From Actinomycetes bacterium (lineage in GTDB: Bacteria > Actinomycetota > Actinomycetes > Actinomycetales > Dermatophilaceae): a stretch of DNA of 26,202 nt. Of this stretch, positions 1 through 7,036 are shown piece by piece (within the stretch, counting starts at the first letter, position 1; the number at the start of each line of letters is the position of its first letter). The DNA lies in the NCBI GenBank assembly GCA_023420415.1, contig JAEZWF010000021.1, positions 1 to 26,202 on the forward strand, read 5' to 3'. The position numbers were made by a program, and so were the translations under genes. The notes below the pieces were generated by a model. It was not told the origin of the DNA. It did no database searches and was given only the letters and a program-made list of their open reading frames with translations.

Positions 1-127
1 AGTGACCCGTCGTGCTGAGGTCGCGACCCGTGCTGGCACGGTGATCAGCTTGCGACGGATCGTGGCGGTGGTGGCCTTCGCGATCTGCGGGTCGGTGAGG
101 CTGGCGGCGGCTCGGGTGAGGTTGAAC
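1..127. repeat. Terminal direct repeat, left copy (127 bp)
   Basis: These bases are identical to the last 127 bases of the window (26076-26202), and the match runs exactly to both window ends. The repeat lies inside the 3' part of the IS1380 transposase gene. A match that fills both ends to the base is the usual appearance of a circular contig from a de Bruijn assembler with k=127. Two arbitrary cuts through separate IS copies would rarely give this. See the finding on circularity. Confidence 0.95.
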
Positions 128-1344
128 GCCATCACGGCGAGCACCAACCAGGCCGCGTTGGCAGTGAACACCCCGGACGGCAGGTGCGCCAACGCTGCGT
201 GTTTGAGGTCAGCGTGGACCTGCTCGATGACCGCGTGATGGCGGTGGATCGCATCGGCGGCGACGGTGTCGAGCACGTCGGCGTCGGTGGTGGTGAAGAA
301 CGCATGGAACCGCCAGGTGTCAAACAGGGTGTCTTGGCCGGCTGCCTTGTTCTTCTCGGCGTTGAAGTCCGGGATCCGCCGGACCACCAGCCGGCCCGGC
401 ACGTGGTCGGTCTTCTTCTGGGCGGCAAACGCGGTGAAACCGATCTCGGCGACCTCGGCCCGTGAGACCCACCGGCCACTGGCTTCGTCGAAGACGGCAT
501 GGGTGTACTCGATGGTGGTCCACGCATCGTCGTCGATGGTGGCGATGGCGGCCTTGACCCGCTTGTCCATCCGCACGGTCACCGACACCGCGGCCCCACC
601 CTTGAGGGCGGCGTGAACTGGTCCGCGGCCGTAGAACGCCGAATCCATCCGCACTAGGACCGGGTGGGACTTGTCGAGCAGTCGTCGGGCGGTCCGCACC
701 GCATCGCCGACCAGTCGCTTCGCACCGCGTGGTGACCCAGTCGAGCCCTTGCGGAGCCGTTGGGCCACGATCACCGGGACGGCGCCGGCGATGGTGAGGG
801 TGGCGAGCAGGGCGTTGAGGCCACGGACACCTGAGTAGCCGAACCCGGCGCCCTGCTTGGCGTGGCCATGGACCTCGATGATCGTGTCGTCGACATCGAG
901 CAACGCGTAGTCAGCACTCGCGTCTGCATCCGGGCTCACCTCGGCTGACGGACGCAACAGCTCGGTGAGTCCTGCCAGCGCGATGAGGAACCTCGACGCG
1001 ATCGCGTCGAGCTGACGCACGTGCCCGAAGGTGAACGCCCGCAGGAAGGAACCCAACGTCGAAGGCGCGTAGGCGCGGGCGAATACCCTCCCCATGCCGC
1101 CGTGACGCAACAGCGCCATGTCATCGATCGAATCGGCACCAGCGACCATCCCACCGACCAGCGAGGCGACCTTCAACCCGGCGTTCGCGCCCTTGTCGCC
1201 CGGCACCGTCAAGTGCTGATCCGCCAGATCACGCAGCCCAGCGGACTCGGCCAACGCGAGCACCGGAACCAGACCACCGGCCGACACGAGATTCGGATCA
1301 TCGAAGACCGCCGACGTCGCCCGCGACGTGTGAGAGAGTTTCAC
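1..1344 (-). CDS. IS1380-family transposase (3' end cut by window edge)
   Basis: This is a DDE transposase that cuts and joins IS1380 ends. Translation from GTG at 1344 begins VKLSHTSRATSAVFDDPNLV and stays open for 448 codons to the window edge. Candidate acidic catalytic residues lie in LLDVDDTIIEVHG, VRMDSAFYGRG and HAVIEQVHADLKHA, the expected order for this family. An AAGGGA sequence sits about 10 bases upstream of the GTG. Fusing position 1 to the equivalent base 26076 keeps the frame and adds 29 residues plus a stop (25986-26075), giving a 477-aa protein, normal for the family. I see no internal stop or frameshift, so this is probably the only intact transposase in the window. GTG 1344 was chosen because the translation matches the usual family N-terminus. 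Confidence 0.88.
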   Translation of the reverse strand, partial: MKLSHTSRATSAVFDDPNLVSAGGLVPVLALAESAGLRDLADQHLTVPGDKGANAGLKVASLVGGMVAGADSIDDMALLRHGGMGRVFARAYAPSTLGSFLRAFTFGHVRQLDAIASRFLIALAGLTELLRPSAEVSPDADASADYALLDVDDTIIEVHGHAKQGAGFGYSGVRGLNALLATLTIAGAVPVIVAQRLRKGSTGSPRGAKRLVGDAVRTARRLLDKSHPVLVRMDSAFYGRGPVHAALKGGAAVSVTVRMDKRVKAAIATIDDDAWTTIEYTHAVFDEASGRWVSRAEVAEIGFTAFAAQKKTDHVPGRLVVRRIPDFNAEKNKAAGQDTLFDTWRFHAFFTTTDADVLDTVAADAIHRHHAVIEQVHADLKHAALAHLPSGVFTANAAWLVLAVMAFNLTRAAASLTDPQIAKATTATIRRKLITVPARVATSARRVT

Positions 1345-2789
1345 CTCAGAGATGTCCCTTGTGTTCGGTCGAATCGTTGCCTCAAGAACTCCGATTCTCC
1401 CGCTACACAAGGGCATTCTCGTTTACGGCGCGCTCACCAGACCAAGTTCATCGGTGGATCCGGGTTAAGGGGCTCATCACAGTTGAGGGTGTAGGTCGCG
1501 TTGGCGCGTCGGTCCCGGGATAGGCGTCGAGGTCTCCCGAAGATGGCGGTTCCTACGCCAGCCATCTGGAAGACCTCGACGTGCCCGACGCTACCGTCGG
1601 CGAGCGCTCAGTTGCGTTCGCCCACCCCGATCTGTCCACCTTCTGCCGTCTCGACGAGCTCGGCCTCGTCGTCACCGGCCAGCGCCTCGAGCCCGACCGG
1701 GCGGTGCTGGCCTGTCGCGTCGTCGCACCCGACCAGTGGTGTCGTCGCTGCGGCTGCGAAGGCGCCCCGCGCGACACCGTCACCCGGCAGCTGGCCCATG
1801 AACCACTCGGGTGGCGCCCAACGACGCTGTTGGTCACGATCCGCCGCTACCGGTGCGGCGACTGCGGGCACGTGTGGCGCCAAGACACCTCCTCCGTGGC
1901 CGAGGCCCGCTCGAAGCTCTCGCGTCGTGGGCTGCGGTGGGCACTCGAAGGCATCGTGCTCGCCCACCTCACCGTCGCTCGGGTCGCTGAAGGGCTCGGA
2001 GTCGCGTGGAACACCGCCAACGACGCCGTCCTGGCCGAGGGCAAGCGGGTCCTGATCGACGACACCACCAGGTTCGACGGCGTCAAGGTCCTCGGCGTCG
2101 ACGAGCGGGTGTGGCGCCACACCCGCCGCGGTGACAAGTACGTCACCGTGATCATCGACCTGACCGGGATCCGTGAGGGCACCGGCCCAGCCCGGCTGTT
2201 GGACATGGTCGAGGGCCGCTCCAAGCAGGTCTTCAAGACCTGGCTCGCAGAGCGTCCCGAGGCCTGGCGCCAGGGCGTGGAGGTCGTCGCGATGGACGGG
2301 TTCAGCGGCTTCAAGAGCGCCACTGCCGAGGAGCTCCCCGACGCGGTCGCGGTGATGGACCCTTTTCATGTGGTGCGCTTGGCCGGCGACGCTCTGGACC
2401 GTTGCCGGCGTCGGGTCCAGCAGGCTGTTCATGGTCACCGTGGCCACAAGGGCGACCCGCTCTACTCCGCACGTCGCACGCTGCACACCGGCTCCGGGTT
2501 GCTGACAGACAAGCAGAAGGACCGACTCGCCGCGCTGTTCGCGGCCGAGGAGCACGTCGAGGTCGAGGCCACCTGGGGCATCTACCAGCGGATGATCGCC
2601 GCCTACCGCGAACCCGACCGCCCCAAGGCACGCGAGCTGATGAGCAAGCTGATCGAGTCGGTCACCAGCGGTGTCCCGGCCGCGCTGAGCGAGATCATCA
2701 CCCTGGGACGGACCCTGAAGAAGCGAGCCGACGACGTGCTCGCCTACTTCGACCGACCCGGCACGTCCAACGGCCCGACCGAGGCGATC

Positions 2790-3102
2790 TGTGAGTCTAG
2801 TGATGGCTGGTCCGGGACCGGCTGGTCAGGATGGTTCCGGTCGTGCTGACCTGCGTGTGACTCTCGAAGCAATTGGCCCGCTACTGCGGTGCTCTTCCGT
2901 TGAATTGTCCACGCTGGGAAGCGCGGCCGGCACCATCCGGCCCACCTCGGTGACCTGATCAGGAGACTGTCCGACCCCAAACGGCTCATCGGCGTCGTGA
3001 CCCATCACAGATATGCCCCGACGTGACCTCTACCCGGACCGGTGCCGGCCGCTTGGCGACCGACACATCAGATCCCGTTACAAGGAAGGAACGTCGACCA
3101 CC
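2790..3102 (+). ncRNA. IS110 5' non-coding region, candidate bridge RNA
   Basis: IS110-group elements encode, upstream of the recombinase, a structured bridge RNA that pairs with donor and target DNA. This 313-bp stretch has no credible ORF. It contains a short hairpin, GGTCC-G-GGACC at 2809-2819, and a second stem GGTCAG/CTGACC at 2824-2829 and 2846-2851 with a 16-base loop. CCTCGGT at 2945-2951 is complementary to ACCGAGG immediately left of the insertion point. AACGG at 2980-2984 equals the first bases right of it. These may be target guides, but matches this short could occur by chance. The RNA limits are not determined. Confidence 0.45.
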
Positions 3103-4172
3103 ATGTCGATCGTCGCGCACACCCGTCCATTCGTCATCGGCGTGGATGCCCATGCCCGAACCCATGCCCTTGCGATCCTTGCCTGCCCGACCGGCGAGGT
3201 CCTCGACGAGGGCCAGTTCCCAGCAACGGCCGCTGGCTTCAGCGTGCCATCGCCTGGGTCGCCCGCCGCACGGGAGCCGACCTTGCCACCCTGTGGGCCA
3301 TCGAAGGCGTCGGCACCTACGGCGCCCGACTCGCCCGTGCCGCGGCCGACGCCGGATACTTCGTGGTCGAGGCCGCCAGGATGAATGCGCGTGCCAACCG
3401 CGGCATCGGCAAGTCCGACCTCCTTGACGCGCGCCGCATCGCGCAAGCGGTCTTGCCACTCGAGGATGCTCAGCTGCGTCGGCCCCGTAGCGACGACGGC
3501 GTGCGCGCTGCGCTCCGTGTCCTCATCGCCTCCCGCGACCACATCAACAACGAACGCACGGCGGCGATCAACGCCCTTCTCGCGCTCCTCCGCGTGGTCG
3601 ATCTTGGCGTAGACGCCCGCGGCACCATCAACGCCAGCCAGATCACTGCCATCGCGGCATGGCGGAGCCGTACCGAAGAACTTGCCACCGGCATCGCTCG
3701 CGCCGAAGCCGTCAGACTGGCCAAGCGGGTACGCGCAGCGGACGAGGAACTGTCCGCCGTCACTCGCCAGATGACCGCCCTACTCAAGACGAGCCCCGCA
3801 GCAGGGCTGCTCGACAAGCCCGGCATCGGGCCAGTCACAGCAGCTATCGCGTTCGCCGCATGGTCACACCCCGGACGCGTCCGCTCCGAAGCCGCGTTCG
3901 CAAGCCTCGCCGGTGTCAACCCGATTCCCGCCTCGTCCGGCAACACCGTTCGCCACCGCATCAACCGCGGAGGAGACCGGCGTCTCAACCGTGCCCTACA
4001 CATGGCCGTGATCACCCGCATGCGCATGGACCCCGACACCCGCGTCTACGTCGAGAAGCGCATCGCGGAAGGACGCACCCTGCGCGAGATTCGACGCTCG
4101 CTCAAGCGCTACCTCTCCCGCCAGATCTACCGCCAACTCAACGCCGCGACAGCCCTACCGACAGCCGCTTGA
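3103..4172 (+). pseudogene. IS110-family transposase (DEDD recombinase) with a -1 frameshift
   Basis: ATG 3103 follows AAGGAAGGA (3082-3090). The N-terminal RuvC-like domain starts MSIVAHTRPFVIGVDAHART, with further acidic motifs in WAIEGVGTYG and GKSDLLDARRIAQ. The C-terminal Tnp_20 domain includes LLDKPGIGPVTAAIAFAAW and the serine region PIPASSGNTVRHRINRGGDR. Frame is lost near 3240. The first 46 residues are in one frame (ending PATAAGF), and the rest (QRAIAWVARR onward, to the stop at 4170-4172) is in the next. Adding one C in GGCTTC(C)AGCGT rejoins them into a protein of about 356 aa. Everything else looks intact, so this is either a recent inactivating deletion or a sequencing or assembly error. 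Confidence 0.8.
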
Positions 4173-4401
4173 CAAACATAGGAGATTCAACGGACGACTC
4201 GAGCACCTCCGCGGCTCAGCCCTCGGGTTCCGCAACCTCACCAACTACATCGCCCGCTGCCTGCTCGAGTCCGGAGGCTTCAGACCCCAACTACACCCTG
4301 GATTGTGAAGAGCCCTCAACGCCACCACCCGAGCCAGAAAGGAGCCCGCCTCCACCTGACCCGGTGGCCAACCCGGGCACCGACCATCAACCCGGAGGGT
4401 G

Positions 4402-4443
4402 GGGCCAAATCAAAACAGCACAGTGGGCCAAATGGGGTTGTCA
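4402..4443 (+). repeat. IS21-type end repeats (remnant)
   Basis: GGGCCAAAT occurs at 4402-4410 and again at 4425-4433, and the segment ends GGTTGTCATA. Paired short repeats of the GTGGGGC/GGGCCAAAT kind, ending in TGTCA, are typical of the end of IS21-family elements downstream of istB. Here they lie just upstream of a truncated istB, so the segment is probably the scar of a second IS21-like element. The stretch 4315-4401 before it shows no gene I can recognise. Confidence 0.4.
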
Positions 4444-4928
4444 TACTCACCCAGAACCTGGTGCTCCTCGGCGCGCCCGGCACCGGGAAGACCCACCTGG
4501 CCATCGGACTGGGGATCAAGGCCGCCCACGCCGGACACCGAGTGCTGTTCGCGACAGCCACCGACCGGGTCACCCGACTCCAAGAAGCACACGCCGCCGG
4601 ACGACTCAGCAACGAACTCGCTCGGCTACGCCGCTACGGCCTGATCATCGTCGACGAGGTCGGCTACATCCCCTTCGAGCAAGACGCCGCGAACCTCTTC
4701 TTCCAGCTCGTCTCCTCACGCTACGAACACGCCTCACTGATCCTGACCAGCAACCTGCCCTTCGCCCGATGGGGCGACGTGTTCGGCGACCAGGTCGTCG
4801 CCGCAGCCATGATCGTCCGCATCGTCCACCACGCCGACGTCCTCACCCTGAAAGGCAGCTCCTACCGGCTCAAAGACACCGGCATCGCGACACTTCCCTC
4901 AGCACGAGCCGAGAACACGGCACAATGA
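4441..4928 (+). pseudogene. istB: IstB-like ATPase of an IS21-family element, 5'-truncated
   Basis: IstB is the AAA+ helper ATPase of IS21 transposition. The fragment begins near ILTQNLVLLGAPGTGKTHLA with an intact Walker A (GAPGTGKT). It continues through Walker B (LIIVDEVG), the LILTSNLPF sensor region and the usual C-terminal stretch (VLTLKGSSYRLKD) to a stop at 4926-4928. About 90-100 N-terminal residues normal for IstB are missing, and the partner transposase istA is absent from the window. The open frame extends upstream to 4305, but that part is not IstB-like and overlaps older IS ends. In MIVRIVHHADV, a V stands where D is usual in this family as I know it. It is probably a non-functional remnant. 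Confidence 0.8.
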
Positions 4929-4941
4929 CCAACACCGAAGT

Positions 4942-5011
4942 GGCCTAACTTTCAAAGAGCAGAACCGGCCCAACATTCGGGGAGCGTTTACACCGTTTCT
5001 CGGACACTCCC
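4942..5011 (+). repeat. IS21 right-end repeats followed by an IS256-type terminal sequence
   Basis: Downstream of istB, GGCCTAAC (4942-4949) and GGCCCAAC (4967-4974) form a spaced pair like those at IS21 ends. They are followed at 4981-5011 by a sequence whose reverse complement starts GGGAGTGTCCGAGAAACGG and continues TGTAAACGCTCC. The GTGTCCG...GTGTAAAC pattern resembles terminal repeats of actinobacterial IS256-family elements. No IS256 transposase remains. I read this as successive insertions with deletion between them; assignment is by pattern only. Confidence 0.4.
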
Positions 5012-5093
5012 TTGATCTTCGGCTCGTGGAGCAAGACGAGGCGTGGGTGCTGGCCGGCGCCGACGCCGCCCGGTTCGTCGTCGTGGATGAGTA

Positions 5094-5165
5094 TCTCTGG
5101 TCGAGTATGCCCCGACCGAGGCGGGGCAGGCCCTCGTGCCCGCGCTAGGCGCGTTGTCGGACTGC
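5094..5165 (+). pseudogene. Possible HxlR/MarR-type regulator, C-terminal scrap
   Basis: The frame reads SLVEYAPTEAGQALVPALGA then LSDC. This resembles the end of the winged helix and dimerisation helix of HxlR-type regulators (consensus like VEYxLTxxGxxLxPxLxAL). Nothing upstream encodes the rest of the winged helix: 5012-5093 is in no matching frame, and an IS256-like end lies just before it. Downstream the frame continues to 5366 with arginine-rich, low-quality sequence. The length is far below the roughly 110 residues of a working regulator, so this is a gene fragment left by IS-driven deletion. The family assignment rests on about 24 residues. Confidence 0.35.
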
Positions 5166-5243
5166 CGTGCCGCTCAGGTGCACCAGCCGCTGCTCAGACT
5201 CCCGGAAACCCGCCGCCGGGATCGGCACACACGGGACCGCGGA

Positions 5244-5266
5244 CTTCCGAACACGGGCGTCGGAAG
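5244..5266 (-). terminator. Hairpin after the operon's last gene, possible terminator
   Basis: CTTCCGA (5244-5250) and TCGGAAG (5260-5266) form a perfect 7-bp stem with a 9-base loop. It lies 26 bases beyond the stop codon of the thioesterase gene on the minus strand. No T-run follows, so it is not a classical Rho-independent terminator, although many high-GC actinobacterial terminators lack one. The rest of 5166-5291 shows nothing else convincing. Confidence 0.3.
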
Positions 5267-5291
5267 CACACAGCGCCCGACGCTGTCCTCG

Positions 5292-5780
5292 TCATCGCGG
5301 CATGCCCTGGTTGAAGTGGGTCACCTCCACCGAAAGGAACAGGGCCGAGGCGGAGGCGACACGTGACCCACCGAGCTGCTTCATGTCGGCTTCCATGAAG
5401 AACTTGCGCCCTTCTGTCCGGGTGATCCTGGCCGCGAGATCGTAGGTGCTGCCGAGGATGACCGGTGAGTCGTAGAGCACCTCGAGTTTCCGGGTCACCG
5501 CAGGACCGCCCGTGAGGTAGAGCAGGAACCCGAAGAGGTCGTCGAAAACGGTTGCTACGGCACCGCCGTGGGCGATCCCGGGTGCGCCCACGTGACGTTC
5601 ATCGAAGACGTGGGTCGCGTGCACCTCCTCGCCTCGACGACGGACGGCGAGGTGGTGGCCGTGCGGGTTGTCGGGTCCACAGGCGAGGCAGTGGGTGTGG
5701 TGCGGCGGAAGCTGAGCACCATCAGCGTGCGGCCGGAACTTCTCCTTCCAGCTAGCGAGGAGCTCCTCCATGCTGCTCAC
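5292..5780 (-). CDS. PaaI/THEM4-type hotdog acyl-CoA thioesterase
   Basis: This 162-aa protein has the hotdog-fold thioesterase signature GIAHGGAVATVFDD (HGG at about residues 71-73, acidic DD at 80-81). Upstream is a CLACGPDNPHGHHL segment typical of this PaaI-like subgroup. Such enzymes hydrolyse acyl-CoA esters in the cytoplasm. At the end of a CoA-ester pathway it could release CoA from dead-end intermediates; that is inference. The GTG start at 5780 overlaps the upstream stop as GTGA. ATG 5771 is an alternative start with little effect on the product. It is the last gene of the minus-strand series. Confidence 0.85.
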   Translation of the reverse strand: MSSMEELLASWKEKFRPHADGAQLPPHHTHCLACGPDNPHGHHLAVRRRGEEVHATHVFDERHVGAPGIAHGGAVATVFDDLFGFLLYLTGGPAVTRKLEVLYDSPVILGSTYDLAARITRTEGRKFFMEADMKQLGGSRVASASALFLSVEVTHFNQGMPR

Positions 5781-6214
5781 AGCGGGTCACCCCGCCGCTG
5801 AACACGACTGCCAGGTGTCGCGAGACCGTCGAGGACCAGCTCGCTGACCGCGGCAGAGAAACGCGTTGCGTCGGCGGATCGGTCGGCGGACGGCCCCTCC
5901 ACGGCCGCCCTGAGGCCAGCGACGGTGATGGCACCGAAGACGCTCAAGGCCACGGCGCCCGGATCGGCGACCTGGCGCAGCGACCCGTCGGAGACACCCT
6001 CAGCCAATACTTGCTCGATCGGTTCGTAGAAGGCAGTCCGCAGTGCCGCCGCCAACTCGGGCAGCCGGGTCGCGCGTCCGAGGTCGCCGACCAGTGCCCG
6101 ACACAAGGACGGGTGCTCGATCATCACGCCCAGGTGCGCCAGCACAGCCGCCTCGAGCCGGGTTCGCGCGTTCTCGGAGCTCGCTACCGCAACACCCCCG
6201 GCCCCGACCATCAT
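5777..6214 (-). CDS. TetR-type ligand-binding domain protein lacking the HTH
   Basis: The 145-aa product matches the C-terminal, ligand-binding and dimerisation half of TetR/AcrR regulators. RLEAAVLAHLGVMIEHPSLC, LPELAAALRTAFYEPIEQVL, EGVSDGSLR and the closing helix with VLDGLA follow the usual order. The 45-60 residue N-terminal helix-turn-helix is missing. The frame opens only at ATG 6214 with a short MMVGAGGVAVASSEN leader, and no HTH can be found upstream in any minus-strand frame. Start and stop overlap the neighbours by 4 bases (6211-6214 and 5777-5780), so it is probably still translated. It could be a truncated, DNA-binding-dead regulator, a partner that poisons a full-length homologue, or a decayed gene. 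Function unknown. Confidence 0.65.
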   Translation of the reverse strand: MMVGAGGVAVASSENARTRLEAAVLAHLGVMIEHPSLCRALVGDLGRATRLPELAAALRTAFYEPIEQVLAEGVSDGSLRQVADPGAVALSVFGAITVAGLRAAVEGPSADRSADATRFSAAVSELVLDGLATPGSRVQRRGDPL

Positions 6215-6909
6215 GCGCGTCCCGTCTTGGGTGGACGGGTGGTTCCGGGTTGGCGGCGGGAGAAGGCGTCGTCAACCCCCGCGGCGGCGGTGACGATAGG
6301 TCCGTAAGCCTGGTCGAGCGCCGCCAGGATGCGGTCCAGGGGCAGGTCGTCGAAGGTGCCGTGGTCCCGTACGTACTCCATGTGCCGAGTGCCGTCCGCG
6401 GTGAAGGCGTGCATGAGCGCGTCGCTCCGTCCGTCGAAGTCGATTGGGGGTACGTCGAAGCGCGCACAAAGCTCGACGTTGAAGGCGGGCGTCGCCTTCC
6501 ACCATCGTCCGTCGAGGTAGACGCTGGAGTAGCCGTGGTAGACGAACAGGTCGGTCCCTCCCATTAACGCGCGCAATGTGTCGGTCTGCAGGTGGTTGCG
6601 CACGTCGGCGAAGCCGACTCGGGCAGGGAGGCCAGCAGCGCGCAGTACTGCGGTCAGGAGCACTGCCTTGGGAATGCAGTAGGCGCGTTCAACCTTGAGG
6701 ACTTCGCTGGCGCGGTAGTGTTCGGGGACTCGGGACACCGAGTATGGGTCGTACCAGATGCGGTCCCGCACCGCGGCGAAGAGCATGGTGGCACGCTCTC
6801 GTGGGTTCGCCGCGGACGCGATTACGTCGTGCGTGAAGTCGCGGACTGTCGGGTGGTCGTGATCGAGGAAGTAGGTCGGCTCCAGACACGACCCCGCTGT
6901 CGGCGTCAT
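6211..6909 (-). CDS. Transglutaminase-like domain protein
   Basis: This 232-aa protein has a transglutaminase/protease-like core. The probable nucleophile C78 lies in RAYCIPKAVLLTAVLRAAGL, followed by PARVGFADVRNH, and the probable catalytic H125 in LFVYHGYSSVYLDGRWWKAT. The third member is usually Asp in a W-x-x-x-D-P context. Here that stretch reads KATPAFN, a form I associate with a conserved bacterial subgroup of unknown substrate. There is no signal peptide or membrane segment, so it is probably cytoplasmic. Its role beside acyl-CoA enzymes is unclear. The ATG at 6909 follows GAGGCG by about 5 bases. It opens the last three-gene group, separated from the acyl-CoA ligase by 127 bases, the largest gap in the series. 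Confidence 0.75.
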   Translation of the reverse strand: MTPTAGSCLEPTYFLDHDHPTVRDFTHDVIASAANPRERATMLFAAVRDRIWYDPYSVSRVPEHYRASEVLKVERAYCIPKAVLLTAVLRAAGLPARVGFADVRNHLQTDTLRALMGGTDLFVYHGYSSVYLDGRWWKATPAFNVELCARFDVPPIDFDGRSDALMHAFTADGTRHMEYVRDHGTFDDLPLDRILAALDQAYGPIVTAAAGVDDAFSRRQPGTTRPPKTGRA

Positions 6910-6990
6910 CGACGCCTCAAAATGCCCAGCAGAGCGTCAACCGGAACGGAACGATCAGACCGGGCCGAACCGGATGACCGCGGCGGGCGC

Positions 6991-7006
6991 CTAACGCACG
7001 GTTTAG
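6991..7006 (-). promoter_or_regulatory. Inverted repeat, possible TetR-type operator
   Basis: Read on the minus strand the site is CTAAACCGTGCGTTAG, with half-sites CTAAAC and GTTAG around a short centre. The AAAC/GTT style is common in TetR-family operators. It lies 82-97 bases upstream of the transglutaminase-like gene, in the only sizeable gap (6910-7036) of the cluster. It may mark an internal promoter for the group holding the TetR-like protein, but that protein as encoded lacks a DNA-binding domain. I did not find a convincing -35/-10 pair. Confidence 0.3.
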
Positions 7007-7036
7007 TTGTGCCCGCAGGGGACACGGTGCCTCCGA

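Larger units (their letters stand above)
1..1470 (-). mobile_element. IS1380-family element, transposase-5' part
   Basis: This is the promoter-proximal part of an IS1380-family insertion sequence read on the minus strand. The outer end is 1470, where the plus strand reads TCGGTGGATCCGGGTTAAGG (1451-1470). The reverse complement of that 20-mer matches the other IS end at 25835-25855 apart from one extra G there, so these are the terminal inverted repeats. The ISL3 element begins at 1471 with no base between. No target duplication is visible: the flank is ggct here and cgag at the other end. The window edge cuts the element inside the transposase gene. Confidence 0.85.
2790..4188 (+). mobile_element. 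IS110-family element inserted in the ISL3 transposase
   Basis: The edges are set by the ISL3 reading frame: host gene sequence stops at GAGGCGATC (2781-2789) and resumes at AACGGACG (4189). A TC dinucleotide is present at both junctions (2788-2789 and 4187-4188), so the exact boundary may shift by two bases. The element is about 1.4 kb, with no inverted repeats and no long target duplication, as usual for IS110. The layout is a long 5' non-coding region (about 313 bp) and a very short 3' end (about 16 bp after the stop). That places it in the IS110 group rather than the IS1111 group. Confidence 0.85.
1581..4308 (+). pseudogene. ISL3-family transposase, split by an IS110 insertion
   Basis: The 5' part (1581-2789, GTG start) encodes an N-terminal zinc-binding region (CxxC pairs in WCRRCGC and RCGDCGHVW), a HTH region (AHLTVARVAEGLGVAWNTAN) and the DDE core with VLGVDERVWRHTRRGDKYVT, VAMDGFSGFKSA and AVMDPFHVVRLAGDALDRCR. 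After EAI the frame runs into the IS110 insert and stops at 2849 with an unrelated tail. The missing 3' end, encoding NGRLEHLRGSALGFRNLTNY and the residues to the family C-terminus, lies at 4189-4308. Joining 2789 to 4189 restores one 442-aa frame, so the gene was intact before the insertion. The truncated product lacks the conserved C-terminal stretch and is probably inactive. Confidence 0.88.
1471..4314 (+). mobile_element. ISL3-family element, interrupted by IS110
   Basis: The left inverted repeat is at 1471-1494 (GGCTCATCACAG then TTGAGGGTGTAG). The right one, at 4291-4314, reads in reverse complement GGCTCTTCACAA then TCCAGGGTGTAG, matching at 19 of 24 positions by eye. Without the inner IS110 insert the element is about 1445 bp, a normal ISL3 size. 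The right repeat overlaps the 3' end of the transposase gene. The family usually makes 8-bp target duplications, but the bases outside the ends (ggttaagg and ctcaacgc) do not match. The left flank has therefore been replaced, and IS1380 now abuts it exactly. Confidence 0.8.

Noticed and set aside
1608..2555. Minus-strand frame of 315 codons across the ISL3 element
   Set aside because: It is the shadow of the ISL3 transposase, which has clear zinc and DDE motifs on the plus strand.
3659..4948. Plus-strand frame of 429 codons rich in R, P, H and T
   Set aside because: It crosses from the IS110 transposase through the ISL3 end into istB in the wrong frame for all three; composition is that of out-of-frame high-GC DNA.
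4925..4948. Seven-codon ORF overlapping the istB stop
   Set aside because: It is too short and lies in the IS21 end repeats; no evidence of a gene.
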